Assembly: GCA_905221605.1 (NCBI GenBank)
Contig: CAJNDS010000381.1
Location: 1 to 64,000 of the forward strand
Source: Symbiodinium natans
Taxonomy: Eukaryota > Sar > Dinophyceae > Suessiales > Symbiodiniaceae
DNA: 64,000 bases
Reading direction: 5' to 3'
The notes beneath the pieces are model-generated. The model did no database searches, was not told the origin of the DNA, and worked only from the letters and a program-made list of their open reading frames with translations. Within the stretch, counting starts at the first letter, position 1. The number at the start of each line of letters is the position of its first letter. A program made the translations under genes and the position numbers. Positions 38,653-51,604 of the stretch are shown piece by piece.

Positions 38653-38905
38653 CGCAGGGACCTGTCTAAAAGGGATCGGGGTCTATCGTGGCCGAAATAG
38701 CGGGGGCTGGGTTCAACAAAAAAAGGGGGGGGTTTGCAGGGGCGCGCCCCCCCGCCCCCCCATTTGCAAACACAATTCTCGCATGATGGGTTCGAAGAAC
38801 AACAAAATTTCCGAAGCAAGCTTGCGCAGCTAAACACGCGGGGAGGGGGCGGGGGGGTTGGGGCAGCCCCCCTCCCATTTGCAAACAGAACCCTCGCATG
38901 ATGTG
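38653..38905. repeat. ~240-bp interspersed repeat, copy 2
   Basis: Same landmarks as copy 1 in the same order and orientation (GACCTGTCTAAAAGGGATCG, GCATGATGGGTTCGAA, AGCAAGCTTGCGC, CATTTGCAAACAGAA). It lies at the other edge of the telomere-like tract. A third fragment, only the first ~40 bases, is at 39016-39055. Confidence 0.8.
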
Positions 38906-39389
38906 TTCGAAAAAAGACTACAGCTTACTTAAATAACGCGTTCACATCTACATCTTACATGAAGCGCCATGCAACAAAGGTTCTTGGTCAGGAACCTCGA
39001 GACGTGCGACGTGCGTAGGGACCTATCTGAAAACGATACGGGTCTATCGCCCGCATGCTGGTTCTCGACCTTTAATATCTCCGTTCACATCTCTAAACAA
39101 TACACATGTCGGGTCTTCCATTATAGCTTCAAGAATACATCTCTTAACGTTTCGTTGTAGAGGTTAATCTTGCTGTGCACAGAGTGGCTTTGTGACTCAG
39201 TCTCTGGCTTTCTGACTCGTGCGTGCTGGGTTTTCTGCCTCACGCCATTCCGCTTTCTGACTCGGTCCTCCCGGTTGTTTGACTTGGTCCTGCGCGATTT
39301 CGACTCGTTTGCCCGACTCGATGGTCACCCCCTTGCCCAGAATTTCACTGATGCGGCTTCTAAGATCAAGACCGACCTCTGGGTATGTT

Positions 39390-41575
39390 TCGTGCAGGCG
39401 CTCGCCTCTGCACTTGGCAGCTTCACACGGGCAGGCGCATCTGCTGGTGAGAAACTGCGTAAGGGCACTTCTTCCCAAAGCATGCAGAGTGATGATGTTT
39501 ACCGTGGACTTCTTTTGCTTTGACAAGAACCATGGGTTCTCACCGTTTGCCCATTGCGCTGGTGCAGACTACAAAGCCCTTCTTACGGTAGACTCGTGCT
39601 GAGAGCAACTGGCTAACGTTACTGTCGACTCATGTGAAGAGGTTTGTGCCAGCTGAAGTTTTTCAGGAGACCTTGGCACGGCTTTTGCTGGCTTTCGATG
39701 CGGATCCGGATTCTCAGGATGCACAGCGCCGGACCCCACTTCATGCTGCTGCATTGGCAGGCAGCTGGAAAGCACCGCTGTGTTAGATGGTTTCTTAGGT
39801 AGCTTGTCGTTTAAGTGGCTGAGGGAAACTTTCGGCCTCTTTTTCCGTTGACCAGTAGAGGCCCATAACTTGAATCATTTCCCATGTCTCCAGGCACTTA
39901 GAAGTAAGTGACTGGGCTTACTTTACTTCCCAGCTATCTCCAGGGCCGGTACCGGCAACTTTATGAGAAAAAAAACGATTTCCTACTGCCTTGAGGCCAT
40001 GTTGCTCTGGTCAACGCGTTGCTGCAGAACAGTGCCGATCCTGCTTCGGAAGATGAGGACGGCAGCAGGCCGAACAACGGAGCACGAGACTCCAGCTCTT
40101 CTCCTTTTTCCTATGCAAACAGTAAGAACCAGAGTAGAACCCTATTGGGCTTCTGCTGCCGAAGCCGCAAGCCCAGCCCGGAGCTCTGAGCCAGCAGCCA
40201 CATGCAAGTCGGTTGATTTCAGCTTATGGCACATTGATTTTGAGAACCTTTTCAACAAAAAGTACGTAAAACAAATTTGAGACGACTGCTCACAGGCCAC
40301 TTCATCTTGCAGCCAGGAGCAGGCAGGCAGTGCCTTGCTAGCATTGCAGATGGAGAACGCGCACTTGGGGGAAACCGTAGAATTTTGAGGCCAACATGTG
40401 ACTGTGGCAACCCAGGTGGCACTAACAACATCTTTGCTCTCGGCCCGAGCTGATTTGAACGCTCCGAATGCGCATGGCGAGATACCATTGCATGTAGCAG
40501 CCACCGGAGGCAACGTGAAGCTATTGAAGCTCGCTGGATGCATGAGGATCATGTAGGATCTGCTTCAAGCCAATGATGTGCTTTACCAGCCCACTCGCCG
40601 GCATCGCTGGCATCGCTGGCACACAGCCAATCCTCATCTAAGGCTGTTGGTAGCCAGCCGAGCAAATCTCCATGCGCCAAGCAGGCGCGACACACGCCGG
40701 GCAGATCGGTAGATCATGGCTTATGGGCTCTACTGCAAGGAGCCCGCTCGTGGGTGCTGCAGAACGTGGCCATTCTGCGGCAGCTGCCGTCCTTCTGGAC
40801 CTCGGTGCAAAGCCGCCCCTTCAGCCTGCTCTTCGGGCTGCTGCACGGGTTGGGTGTCCTTGCAGCATTAAAAAGAACATGAGATGAGTTCATCATAATT
40901 CAACCATGTCCGCATAAGGAAAGCTAGCTCGTTGGAGCCTGCTTTGGTGTTTGTTGGTGTGCAGCCAAAATGCCTGCTTGTCGGAACACGCAAGAAGCAG
41001 ATAAAGAGTAAAGCAGGCACATGCGCACGCTTGCAAACCAGATCTCTGCCTCTGGAGCGTTTCGTTGGTGACACTCGCCCGGAACCCTCAACTCTAGCAG
41101 CTGTGATGCACAAAAGATCGCTTGTTGGTTGCTTGTTGGAACGCAGCAAAGCAACTTGTTTGCTGGAACAAACAAGCTGCATTCAGAGTCCAGCAGGCAT
41201 GTGCACGCGTTAGCAAAACGGATCGGTAAAAGGCTCTTCACCACCGGCGTCGCTGCAGTTTCTACGCCGCTGCGGGTGCGTGTCTAGCTTTCGTAGCCAC
41301 AGTGTCAAGTACAAACAGCCGAGGCATGCAAGCGTCGTTGAGGTGCTCCTAAGCCATGGAGCTGATGCCACCGCTGCCCGCCTGAGAAACTAGGACTCCT
41401 GCTGTACAGGCAGATGTCTACTCTACGTTCTGCTCGTCTCGATTCCCTGCTTTCGGAGGTTCCGGATGCCGAGGGCTTCAGTCCAGTCGACTGGGCACAC
41501 GCAGCTGGCCATGCATCGGTGCTGTCGCTTCTGGGCTCCAGGAAGCTTCCCACAGCTTTGCACGTGTCAAAGTGT
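39390..41575 (+). CDS. Ankyrin-repeat protein gene, several exons
   Basis: At least six separate + strand segments encode ankyrin-like repeats: RRSPLHLAASHGQAHLL (about 39393-39450), DSQDAQRRTPLHAAALAG (about 39711-39765), GHVALVNALLQNSADPASED (about 40003-40065), ADLNAPNAHGEIPLHVAATGG (about 40450-40510), SPLVGAAERGHSAAAAVLLDLGA (about 40745-40815), ASVVEVLLSHGADA (about 41327-41370) and DAEGFSPVDWAHAAGHASVL (about 41468-41530). Between them frames break, as expected for introns, but I cannot fix every junction. Ankyrin repeats mediate protein binding; no other domain is visible, so the partner and role are unknown. The coordinates cover the first to the last recognised repeat, not the full gene. 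Decay into a pseudogene cannot be excluded. Confidence 0.6.
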
Positions 41576-44500
41576 GATAAAGTATGACTTGGTTCTGCAG
41601 GATTCTGGAGCTCCCCGCAGACGGACCTGGAAGGCGCCCCCCACGATTAATACAGCTTCCACAATACATTCTCGGCTTCACTTGGTCAAGGCCTCCCCGG
41701 CCCAGTCGGACACTGTCCGAGAAGCTTGCAAGTTCCATGGAGTGCCGTGGCAAGAGACAGGTAGAGGCTCGTTGTTTGTGACTGTGTCTTGGCATGTGGG
41801 GGCTTTCTGACAATCTTGGAGCTCAGGCCTGCGAACAGCATGAACAGTGCAGCATCTGAAGACTCGTTTCGAGCACCGCTTTTCACAAGGTCGAGTCGTT
41901 CAGGCGGTTGAGCCTGGTGTTCTCAACCGCTGGTAACGTTTGTTGGCAGAGGCAGCCACATGAAAAGAGACGTCTCAACTGTCAACTGCCATCGGAGAAT
42001 TCTGGATATGAATTCTGCAGACAGCAAAGCTTCAGGCTGTATCAGGCTCTTGTGGTTGTTGGCATAGTCTGAGGCTTTTCAAACGAACGCTGCGCAAAAA
42101 TCACTGAGGCCCTTTCTTCCTCAAGAACCTGAAGTCGGTCCTGAAGTGGTGGGCCCTCCTCTTTCATGCTGGGGAGCCCTGGGGTGCACTGGAGAGCAGC
42201 GCGCTGGAGAGAAGCGCACTGGCCTGTAAGTAGCCTGTCGTGCGCTTGAGAAGTCCTGAGGCTCATCCACTGGCTTTTGCTCGGGCCAATGTGTGCCGGC
42301 CCAAGCGGTGTGACTGGGACTGAGCAGGTGCGAGAGTTGAAGCGTGCAAGGAGTACAGTGCTACATACGAGCGTCGAGGCGATGCTCCACCATTCGGCAA
42401 ACAGCTCTGGGAGTTAAGACGGGTTAGTGTAGAGCGACCACTAGGCAGATTCGGTTGAGGTACGAGAAGCTTCATCATACAGCGTTGCCTTGTATCGTTT
42501 GGAGCAATGTTGGGGTTTCGGATGTTTCGGGCCGCGGGACCTGGAAACAGCATACCTCGCCGAAGCCTTGCTTAGTCAAAAATAGGCATCCGCTTGGGTT
42601 CAAAAGTCAGCATGTTCTTGTCATCGCCAACCAACTTCCCTCGCCAGGTCTTGCGAACCTTGACCGGGCTTCAGGTATCCACAGAGCTTGTACCTGAGCG
42701 AGCCGCGCATTGCTTGTAGGATCAAAGGACCTGTGCAGGTTTGCAGCCCTCAAGCTATGCTGATACTGTTGCAGCTTCTTTTGGAAAGAACGAACACCAG
42801 TTGCAGAAGGAAGTTGTCATCTTGGATGGTTGTTGAGTCGTACTTGTAGTGTTACTCGTGGGCAAGAGAGCCAAGAGAGAACGAAGGTAGCTAAGGCAGA
42901 GCCAGCAGCTGTGTTTTAAGTTCACGTGCGCCAAGGCTTAGACCCTGGTTGGAGGGTCTGCTGAGGAGCTCGTCGCTGCCTTGTGTCTGGCCGCTTCTGC
43001 GGCCCAGATCAGTATGACATGCCTGAGTTGCAGCGGAAGATGCCATGCGCATGCACGGTGAAGACCTAGGGCCTAGGGTTTCGTGCTTGTGGAAAGGTTT
43101 CATGAAGATTGCTTGGAAGTGCATAGAGCACAGCAGAGAGACTGAGAGGCTTCTGATGCTGGCTCATGGATTCAACACGGCGGGGGCTCCACTTTCCCGG
43201 GCTGCCATGAGAAATTGTGCGCAAGTGAACCGTGAAGTGTGCAGTGCATCTTTCGCAGAAGTAGCCAGGTGTCCATCCGCCAGGGCCCGCAGCCCAAGCA
43301 GCAGGGTGTTGCCCAGGAGGTCGCAACCAACTCCCGATGAATACTGCGGCTGCACGTGTGCAAGGATTAGAACATATCCTGGCTACCACTCTTGCAGGCT
43401 GCCGCCGCCTGTCACAGCCAGTTTGTCATGGGCTTATGGTCACCTTAAACCCATCCTTCAGCAGACAAACATGCATGCCATGCAAAGGGGCTTGAGCCAA
43501 ATGGGTGCCTGCTCTGCGGTCTTTTGTATATGTGTACCCGCCACTTCGTCCTAGGGTGACTTCGTTCGCGGCCACGGGGTGGGAGACCTTTGCGAGTGCC
43601 ACGGCCAAGTTGTGGTTGTGCCTTCTGTCCACGCTCGGGTCAATGCATCCTCTGCAGGCTTGCATGTCGTGCTGCGCTGCGCTTGACGGAGGAGGAGGCT
43701 GTGACATCACCGGTCTCCAAGCTATCTCCCCTTTCCTCCGCCCTGCTGAAATAGCAACCTGACAACCTCTGAAGATTCACGTGCTTGCGAGCTCGTTTCT
43801 TGACGTAATGCAGGTCTGAAGCTCTCACTTCCGTGTTCTGAACGCACCTTCGTTCATGTCCGTCCATGCTCACTGTGGGGCTTGTGCGAGTGGGGGTGGG
43901 GTGTGGACAGACTGGCGGACTTTGGTAGGTTCAGGCTTGGCTGGAGGAGCCTGAAGATCAACTCCTAGGCAGCGACAAGTCGTCTTGAGCACCCTCGGAG
44001 TCTGATGCGCTTTGAGCAGCGTGTCGAGCAGTGTGTCGAGCAGTACGTTGAGCAGTTCTCTTGTGCTGCTGCCAGGCCCACAGTGCCAGACAGAGCTGCA
44101 CCAAGCAGGTCGGGGTCACGTTGTTGAGCAGCGACCTCCTTTTTCATTTGTTTTCAATTGTGGAGGCGAGTCTTGCGCCGGCCTCATACTAGCGGAGCTT
44201 GGCAGAGCAGAGCGTTTTGAAAGTGCTGTAGCGTCTATCAAGTACCCAGTGCCCTCCAGTACCCGCCAGCACCCTTCAGTGTCCCACCAATTCTCCTGTG
44301 TCATCTGCGAGGTATCCGTGCCTTGGGGCAGCCTCCCCTTCATCAGCCACTCGTGGAGCAACTCGCCGGTTCAGCTTTGCTTTTCCATGACACTCCGTGA
44401 CTGATCGTGCTATGGCGTCCTAAAGGTCAAGTCATGTCAGCGTTGCGTCTTATATGTCGGCAAGGCACATTGCCAAGCGTATGCAGGACGGTGCCGTACG

Positions 44501-44930
44501 CCGGTTCTGCTCGCGAACTTACATAGCACTTCGTGGCAACCGAAAATGCAAGAGAAGTTACGGGCCATAGCGACACTGCAGTGACGGTTCGGAGGAGGAG
44601 ATCGCCCAGCCACCCTCGCTGAATGATGCCTTCGAATTGGTTGCGAGGAAGGACTGTGCTCCGGATGCACCGCCCCTGCGGATACCTGCAGTGGCCGCTG
44701 CTCTGTACAGGATATGTTCCTGTCCTTGCTGGCCCTGTGCCAGTCACAGCTAAAGCCGCACTTGCAGCCCGGATGCCCGGAATCGGAATTAGATGGTGAA
44801 GTCCTTGTGTTGCGGGCATCGCGGGCATCCACGGGCAGGTTTCCAGTGATGCTGGGCTTCTTCAGCCCGATCGCCAGCCTCGTGCCGCACCTCGGCCCGC
44901 AGGCGCCACGCACTTTGTTTTTTTTTGATC
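41576..44930. other. No confidently recognised gene
   Basis: Protein-like frames exist on + (for example 43045-43554 and 43505-43762) but overlap each other in different frames and carry no domain. A short imperfect repeat GAGCAGTGTGTC occurs near 44012-44055. Confidence 0.3.
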
Positions 44931-44935
44931 GCCTC

Positions 44936-44982
44936 AGCCGATAGCAGCCGATAGCAGCCGATAGCAGCCGATAGCAGCCGAA
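44936..44982. repeat. 10-bp tandem array AGCCGATAGC
   Basis: About 4.5 perfect copies of a decamer. Confidence 0.95.
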
Positions 44983-46179
44983 TCTGAGTCCAAGAGTCCA
45001 GGCGGCTGGCATCCTGCTTCCCGTGCGGCTGTGCGTGGTCATCAGGCCACCATGGCAGACCGTGAATGCAACAGTGCACCGCGCCCACAAATGTTCACGT
45101 ATGCTGCTATTACATGTGTTTGCATGTGCTTGGATTCTCGGGTTCTGTCGGGTTCTGTTGCAGGGCCTGGGCAGCAGAGATTCCCGAGAATGCGTTGGTG
45201 CCATGGTCTTGGTCCACCGAGTGGCGACCGCTGTAGCTGAGAGAAGGGGGTGAGAGAAGAATGCGTTCAGTACTAATTGTGCAGGCTCAGTTTTCCAGCT
45301 GTGAGGTCTGTGGTGCAGTTGCTTCAAGGTTTTCTCCGAAGCGAGAGCCCGAAGGTTGGAGATACCAAACGGAAGAGCATGATGGCATGGAGGGTGGAGG
45401 AGGGGTGCTGATCTGCTGATCGACAGGCAGTGCGACTTGCAGCACTGTCACCGCTGAGAGCGATGTGCGGAGCCCCGGAGTTGCGGCCAGGCATTTCTTA
45501 TGAAATCTCCGCTGAGCATTCCAGGCACCAGCGCTTGCTCTGCTCAAGCATAAACTAAGGCTGGATCGCTTCTCAGACAGTGAGGCATGGACGGAGGCAC
45601 TTCGATTTGGGCACTTCTCTCGAATTTGGCCAGAATGATAGAAGTGCTCTCCAAGCGACTCTAAGTGGTGTCCATTTCTGGCAGGTTCAAGGTGGGCTGA
45701 TTGACTCCTGCTTGGTGGGAGCCCGTGCTCTGCCATGTTCTTGTGTTCTTGTGCTCCTTCTCTGCCCCTCAGACGTAAAGAGCTTTTGTGTTCATTTTGT
45801 ATGGATCCACCTTTTGCTGTCCTCGAAACACTTTAAGGCATGCTCTTCTTGTGATGCTCCCTGAGGCTCTTCTGAGCATTGTGAAGGCACCTGAGGTGCA
45901 GTGGCGTTGTTCGGAGCTCGAAGGTCTCAAGAAGTGGTCTGAGCCTTGCATGGCTTGCAAGATCCGAGGCCTGAATCTGATTCACCTGTTCTTGGTTGAG
46001 GAGGCCGAGAGTGGCAGATACCAGGCCTGTCCCAGATCCTCCCAACGGCATGGTGACATGGTGCGTTCTCTGTTAGTGCTGTATGGGTAAAGGCCACGGA
46101 GAAGACTCTCGAGCAGCTCGTCACTCTCTGGTGCCTTGGTTGTGGTTCACAAGTGAGATCGGGGGAAAAGTTGCAAGTG

Positions 46180-47467
46180 TGATAGGTGGACTTGCCGGAC
46201 CGTTCTGGCAGGCGCCGGCCAGAAGAAGGTGAGCTGTTGATCCGCCACGCGCTCTTGGACGTACTTCGTGCCTTGGTGCTCATGTGGCTTGGCTTGTCAG
46301 AACGTGTGGAGCTATGTTGAGCTATGTCGAACTCCCTTTCCCGACTCGTGGAACCCGTCCAGGTCGGACAGGACCCGAAGCCCTCGCTTGGCTTTGTCGC
46401 CACCACTCTTGTCCTGCTGCAGCGGGCTCTGCTTGGCCATGATAGCGCATGTGCGCAATCTTGTGCTTGAGACACATCCAAGGTCTGACTGTAATCTCAG
46501 ACTGCTATGCTGTCCACAGAGGCGGGGGGAATTGTGTTCAGGGCCACTTGGGGACTTGGCCCTGGGAAATAACTTGGATGGCATGAATCTGCATCTGCAG
46601 GTCCGTCGTCGCCACAGCGTGGCGGCTACGAAGCCACTGCAGCGTTGCAGGCCGGGAAGCCATAACGGCCATGTCGCAGCATTTCAAATGTGCAGCCTGT
46701 GCCGGCACGGCGAGTGCCTTGCTAGCAGATCCGCAAGATGCAAGTTCCACAAGCTGTTTCTGCACAGGCAGATGCGGAATCAGCGGCAGGTACGCTCGGT
46801 GCAACTTGAATCAAGTTTTCTTATAAGCTGGCTTTAACCTGGCTATAGACATGGCAGGAGCACTGGGCGATGCAGGCAGCGCGACTGCAACGCTGTTCGA
46901 CTCTGGCAGTGTCTGCGACCTAGAGGCAGAGGCAAGCGCCACTCTGCATAACCTGGGGGCTGTGGAAGGTCCTGTTCTTGGGCGTGCTGAGAACAGTGGA
47001 TGTGGAGCAGGCTGGGTCGCACCAAGAAGTGCTCTAGTAGATTTGAGGTAGACATGGGTGGCCCTTCTCAGGCAGCTCCATTGATGCCTTTCTTTCCCAA
47101 GCTACTTGCGCAGCAGACTGCTATGGGCGCACTATGCTGAGCTGTGTGGCGATATGTTCCACAACCTGAGGGCTGAACTGCCGCCATGGCTGAGGGACCG
47201 CCGCCAGAGTGGACAATGGACATCCTGCTGGAGCTGCACTCTGAGCTTGGGACGTCGGGACGACTTCTATTTTGTGCGTGCGTGCTGAACGCTTCGCGCT
47301 CCGCCGCGGCCCGTGTGCCGGCAGAAGCTGCAGATTCACGCCGGAGCCGGATCGAGTTTCAGCGTGCCAATTACAAGAGGGCGGGAACAGTCCCTGTGCC
47401 CGAAGATGTTCAGGAGCAACAGTTTCACTGTCCAGAACCACAACCCCCCGTCCAGGGTGATCAATGA
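46180..47467 (+). CDS. Possible exons of an unrecognised protein
   Basis: Three + strand stretches have good coding appearance: about 46186-46471 (GRRRPEEGELLIRHALLDVLRALV, then after one stop SLSRLVEPVQVGQDPKP), 46851-47051 (MAGALGDAGSATATLFDSGS) and 47186-47467 (MAEGPPPEWTMDILLELHSELGTSGRLL). No domain is recognised and no junction is proved, so they may not form one gene. Confidence 0.25.
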
Positions 47468-49365
47468 TTAGGGCCATTAGGGCCTAGAAGATGCCTGCAG
47501 TGAGGCCCATGGCCTGCAGCCTTGATAGCCTTCAGATGCCTTCAGATTCTTGATAGCCTTGCACATAGAGCTTAGGTACTGTGCTTTGCACTGCTCGGGT
47601 GGCACCTGCCTCAGTGCGTCAGTAAGACTCAGATCCTCACCACTGCATGAAGCAGGATGTCCATGTGGTCTGAACCAAGTGGACAGTAAGGTGCGGCTGC
47701 TCACTTGGCGCAGTTTTATCCCGCTCTGCTCCAGATTTGCTGGGTACCTCAGCTATGGCTCTTGCATGGTGTTGCTGTCGGCTGAGTCGGAAGGCATGCG
47801 ACTTGCACTCAAGGCCAGTCGCAGCTGAACTTGCCAGATCAGAGTCGCACGACAGACATGTGCCGCACACTGAGATGTGCATCACAATTCGTGTCGAAAC
47901 AGAGGGTTGTGCACCAAGCTGGTAGCTTGCATGCTTGGTCAGCACGGCCTGTGAAATCACACAGTTGAAAAGCCGAATTGACTCAATGACCTTCCCGAGC
48001 CAATGATGTCGCTGTGTTGTCCTGTTGCCATGGTGGCATAGGATGACTCCGCCTGCGCATGAAAAATTCTTGGGTCGTGAGCTGGATGAGTTGAGGCTTG
48101 CAGCTGTTGCAGTCCATTCCTCAGTCGACTTCTGCTGGTACTGTAGAGCATGTGCTGCGTGTGGAGATGCTTAATGGTCTTGGCACAAGCATTCTTCTGC
48201 CATTCCGCCGGTACTCAACTGCAAGGTTGCTTGTGGCTCATGCTCCAGCGGCGGATGCCGGGATGCTCAGATGCCCACGGAGGCTGTCGTGGATGGGTTG
48301 CGGTATTGTCATTGTTGCTCAGGCACTAACGAAAGCACGTGAAGTGGCCGTGTGGGGCACAGATTCCTGGGGTCTGCGTGAGCCGTAGCAGCAACTGGAC
48401 ATGGTTGACGGCAGGCTCCTCTCTTCAGGCTGTGGGTGCTTGCCCCATCGCTGCTCTGATTTCCGGCACTGTTTGGCAGTTTATCGGGATCCTTTCAAAT
48501 TTGTGAGGTCACAACGGCCAACAGCCAACCTGGAGCCACCAAAAGCGTCATGCTCTTAACTTTTTCACAACATGGACCGGGCCACCGGGGGATGCCAAAG
48601 GCTTTCGCGTACCCGATGACCACCTTCCTCGGGCTGCTTGGGGTACGCATCTCAAGGTGATCAAAGGCTCCGAAGTTTCCCCGAAGTTTCCCCATTTTCC
48701 GGATGTTTCCGGCCCTGTTTTCAGAGGCCTGGCATGCCGCCCACCCAAGAGACTTCGTGGAGCAGGCCGACAGCAGGGCCTCGACTGTGACCGACTTCAG
48801 TTCACCTGCTATGAACCCTCTACTTGCCCTGCGTATCCTACCTGCCCTACGTACCGCTCATACCGACTCATACCACTTGGCTCTCTGCAAGGCCCATGCA
48901 GTGGGGCCACAGCGCGTGGCACTTCTGCTCGCGGTCTCCTGCAAGCAGGAGCCGTGCCCATCCTTGCCCAAATCTTTTCGCCCATTGGGGCCCTATTGTC
49001 TGGGCTTGGCAAAGCCTTGCTTTGCACTATTGTCATTGAAGAATTGCCTCGCGAGCTAGGCAGCCGCGGTCGCTCTACGATCTGCTGCTCGGTGTTGCAC
49101 AAGAGCAGTATGAAAAGATTTGCAGTCGACCAAATATGCTCCGCCCAGTCTGTCATCAGTGCTGCGCTTGCACTGGCAGAGACTGGTGTGGATGACACGC
49201 CGATGCCTGAGAGAAAGCCACGAAGCGCCACGAGCAGAATCTGGCTGTGGTTTCTGGAGTGCAGGGCCTTGTCCTAGAGTGGCACAGTGTGCGTCGTGTT
49301 CACGATAGTCAAATCTGCGCCGAGAAATTCAAAGATCCCTCGAACTTACCGGAGATTTGTTTTTC

Positions 49366-49548
<183 letters not shown>

Positions 49549-50230
49549 GCGTTCAACAACCTCTGTGGACTACATAAGGTTCTGGAAAGAGATACTGAGC
49601 AGCTGCAACGCCCTCAGCAGCTGCATGCGCCAGGGAGCTTAGCCGTTTTGCTCCGTTCAACCTCGCTTGCAGGCAATGATCTGATCACGGCAGCCCATAG
49701 GGGCATCTCCAGCGCACTCGCACCTCGGCGTTTCAGCCACTCTTGCTGTTGCTTGGACTTGCTTGGGGCTTGCCCACCTGAGGCTAAGACGCTGCAGTCC
49801 CTCAAATCGAAGCTCTCTGCAAAGCTTCCTGCACCAGCTGGACCCTCAATACAGCACTGTAATGTGGGCACAGAATGTGCAGATGATTGCGGATGATATC
49901 AGCCGACATCTGCCGTCTGTTGCACGCTGGATGCTGACTATCGTCTGGTTGATTGCATCACGGCTGGACGAGGATTGCATTGGTAACCTACAGTTCAGTA
50001 AACGAAGAAGCGCACGCCTGTTCACTTTAAGGACCATCAGTCATCAGTTGTAAGTTGAAAGCAGCCCGCAGGGACAGTAGAGTTTGCCTACCAGAAGCTG
50101 GAACACAAACCGCACATCCTTCTCTGAGTTTGTCTTGAGTGCATCTGCCATCTCCTCCGCCGAAATTGAAGCATGGTCTTGCCGCGTGCTTTGCTTCCTG
50201 GACTGCCAAGCGGACCGATTTCACAGAGGG

Positions 50231-51604
50231 ATGCAGATTAAGGTGGCCTTGCTAAGCGGCAAAGTAGCCACTCTGCAGCTGCCGGCAGAGTCACAGATCC
50301 TCGAGCTGAGTTCGAAAGCGCAGGAGCAGCTTCACGTTACTATCAAGGACCTGGTGACAGCCCAAGGCCAGCTCCTTGACAGGTTCCAGACGTTGGATGA
50401 GGCGGGGCTGGAGGATGGAGACACCGTCTCTGCCACTGTTCGCAGGGCAACCCTGGTCTCGAAGATGGGCGCTGCTGCCTTTGCTCTGTTGAGAGATGAT
50501 GGTTCGGTTGTGACCTGGGGTGATCCCTCGTCAGGCGGTCGTAGCACGGCTGTGAAGGAGCAATTGCAGGACATTCATGATGTTGTGGCCTCCGATGGGG
50601 CATTTGCTGCCGTCCGGACAGATGGCAGGGTAGTAACCTGGGGGGATCCAGACTTTGGTGGTGACAGTAAGGATGTCCAACAGCATCTGACAAGAGTAGT
50701 TAAAGTTGTGGCTTCGACATATGCCTTTGCGGCAATTCGTTCTGATGGGAGTGTGGTGACTTGGGGGGTGAGTTACCCAGGCGGAGACAGTCGTGCCGTT
50801 CAGGCACAACTGAGACACGTACGGCACATCGTGGCTTCAAGTTATTCCTTTGCAGCAGTCCGGGCTGACGGAACGGTGGTGACCTGGGGATCTAAAGCAC
50901 CCGACATAAAGTGCGAAGATCGACAAGCTCAGCTGCAAGATGTTCAAGACATCGTGGCGTCACACAACGCGTTTGCTGCACTCCGGTCCGATGGGAAGGT
51001 GGTCATTTGGGGTGACTATCGCTTTGGCGCCCACGACGATATGCAGAACGCGCTCACGGGCGTAACCCAGATAGCTGCCTCTCAGAGGGCTTTTGCTGCG
51101 ACACGCGTAGATGGCAGTGTCATCACTTGGGGAGTCGCTGAGTATGGAGGAGACAGCAGCTCGGTGCAGGAACAGCTGAAGGATGTGAAGAAGGTCGTTG
51201 GCTCACAATATGCTTTCGCTGCCATCTTGGGAGATGGGAAAGTCGTAACCTGGGGCCAACCTGGCTCTGGTGGAGACAGCACATCAGTTCAACCTCAGCT
51301 GCGGGAGGTGCTACATGTCACGGCTGCACGCAAGGCCTTTGCCGCGCTGCGTGCTGATGGTTCGGTCGTATCTTGGGGGCACTGGGAATCTGGTGGGCTC
51401 CAGGAAGATTCGTTAACCGACGTGGTGGAAATTGCAGCTTCAAGCAACGCATTTGCCGCTCTGCGTGTTGACGGCACAGTGGTCACCTGGGGCTCTGCAA
51501 GCTTCGGCGGTGACAGCAGCGCTGTGCAGGACGAGTTCAATGAGCTTAATGCCCCAAAGGTCCGCCGGGCTTACACATTCAAGCGGAAGTTCTCCGATAT
51601 GTAG
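50231..51604 (+). CDS. Ubiquitin-like domain plus RCC1-like repeat protein
   Basis: 457 residues in one uninterrupted frame. The ATG at 50231 (MQIKVALLSGKVATLQL) begins exactly at the first strand of a ubiquitin-like fold (to about residue 75, ending GLEDGDTVSATV), so I prefer it to the longer open frame. Then follow nine repeats of about 42-47 residues built on AFAAxRxDGxVVTWG and GGDSxxVQxQL, an RCC1/beta-propeller-like pattern. A propeller of this kind typically binds proteins or chromatin. Proteins of this layout are a multi-copy family in Symbiodinium-type genomes, where they are often labelled HERC-like although no HECT ligase domain is present here. No membrane segment. The gene ends TAG at 51602-51604. 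It may be a complete single-exon gene or the last exon of a longer one. Confidence 0.8.
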   Translation: MQIKVALLSGKVATLQLPAESQILELSSKAQEQLHVTIKDLVTAQGQLLDRFQTLDEAGLEDGDTVSATVRRATLVSKMGAAAFALLRDDGSVVTWGDPSSGGRSTAVKEQLQDIHDVVASDGAFAAVRTDGRVVTWGDPDFGGDSKDVQQHLTRVVKVVASTYAFAAIRSDGSVVTWGVSYPGGDSRAVQAQLRHVRHIVASSYSFAAVRADGTVVTWGSKAPDIKCEDRQAQLQDVQDIVASHNAFAALRSDGKVVIWGDYRFGAHDDMQNALTGVTQIAASQRAFAATRVDGSVITWGVAEYGGDSSSVQEQLKDVKKVVGSQYAFAAILGDGKVVTWGQPGSGGDSTSVQPQLREVLHVTAARKAFAALRADGSVVSWGHWESGGLQEDSLTDVVEIAASSNAFAALRVDGTVVTWGSASFGGDSSAVQDEFNELNAPKVRRAYTFKRKFSDM

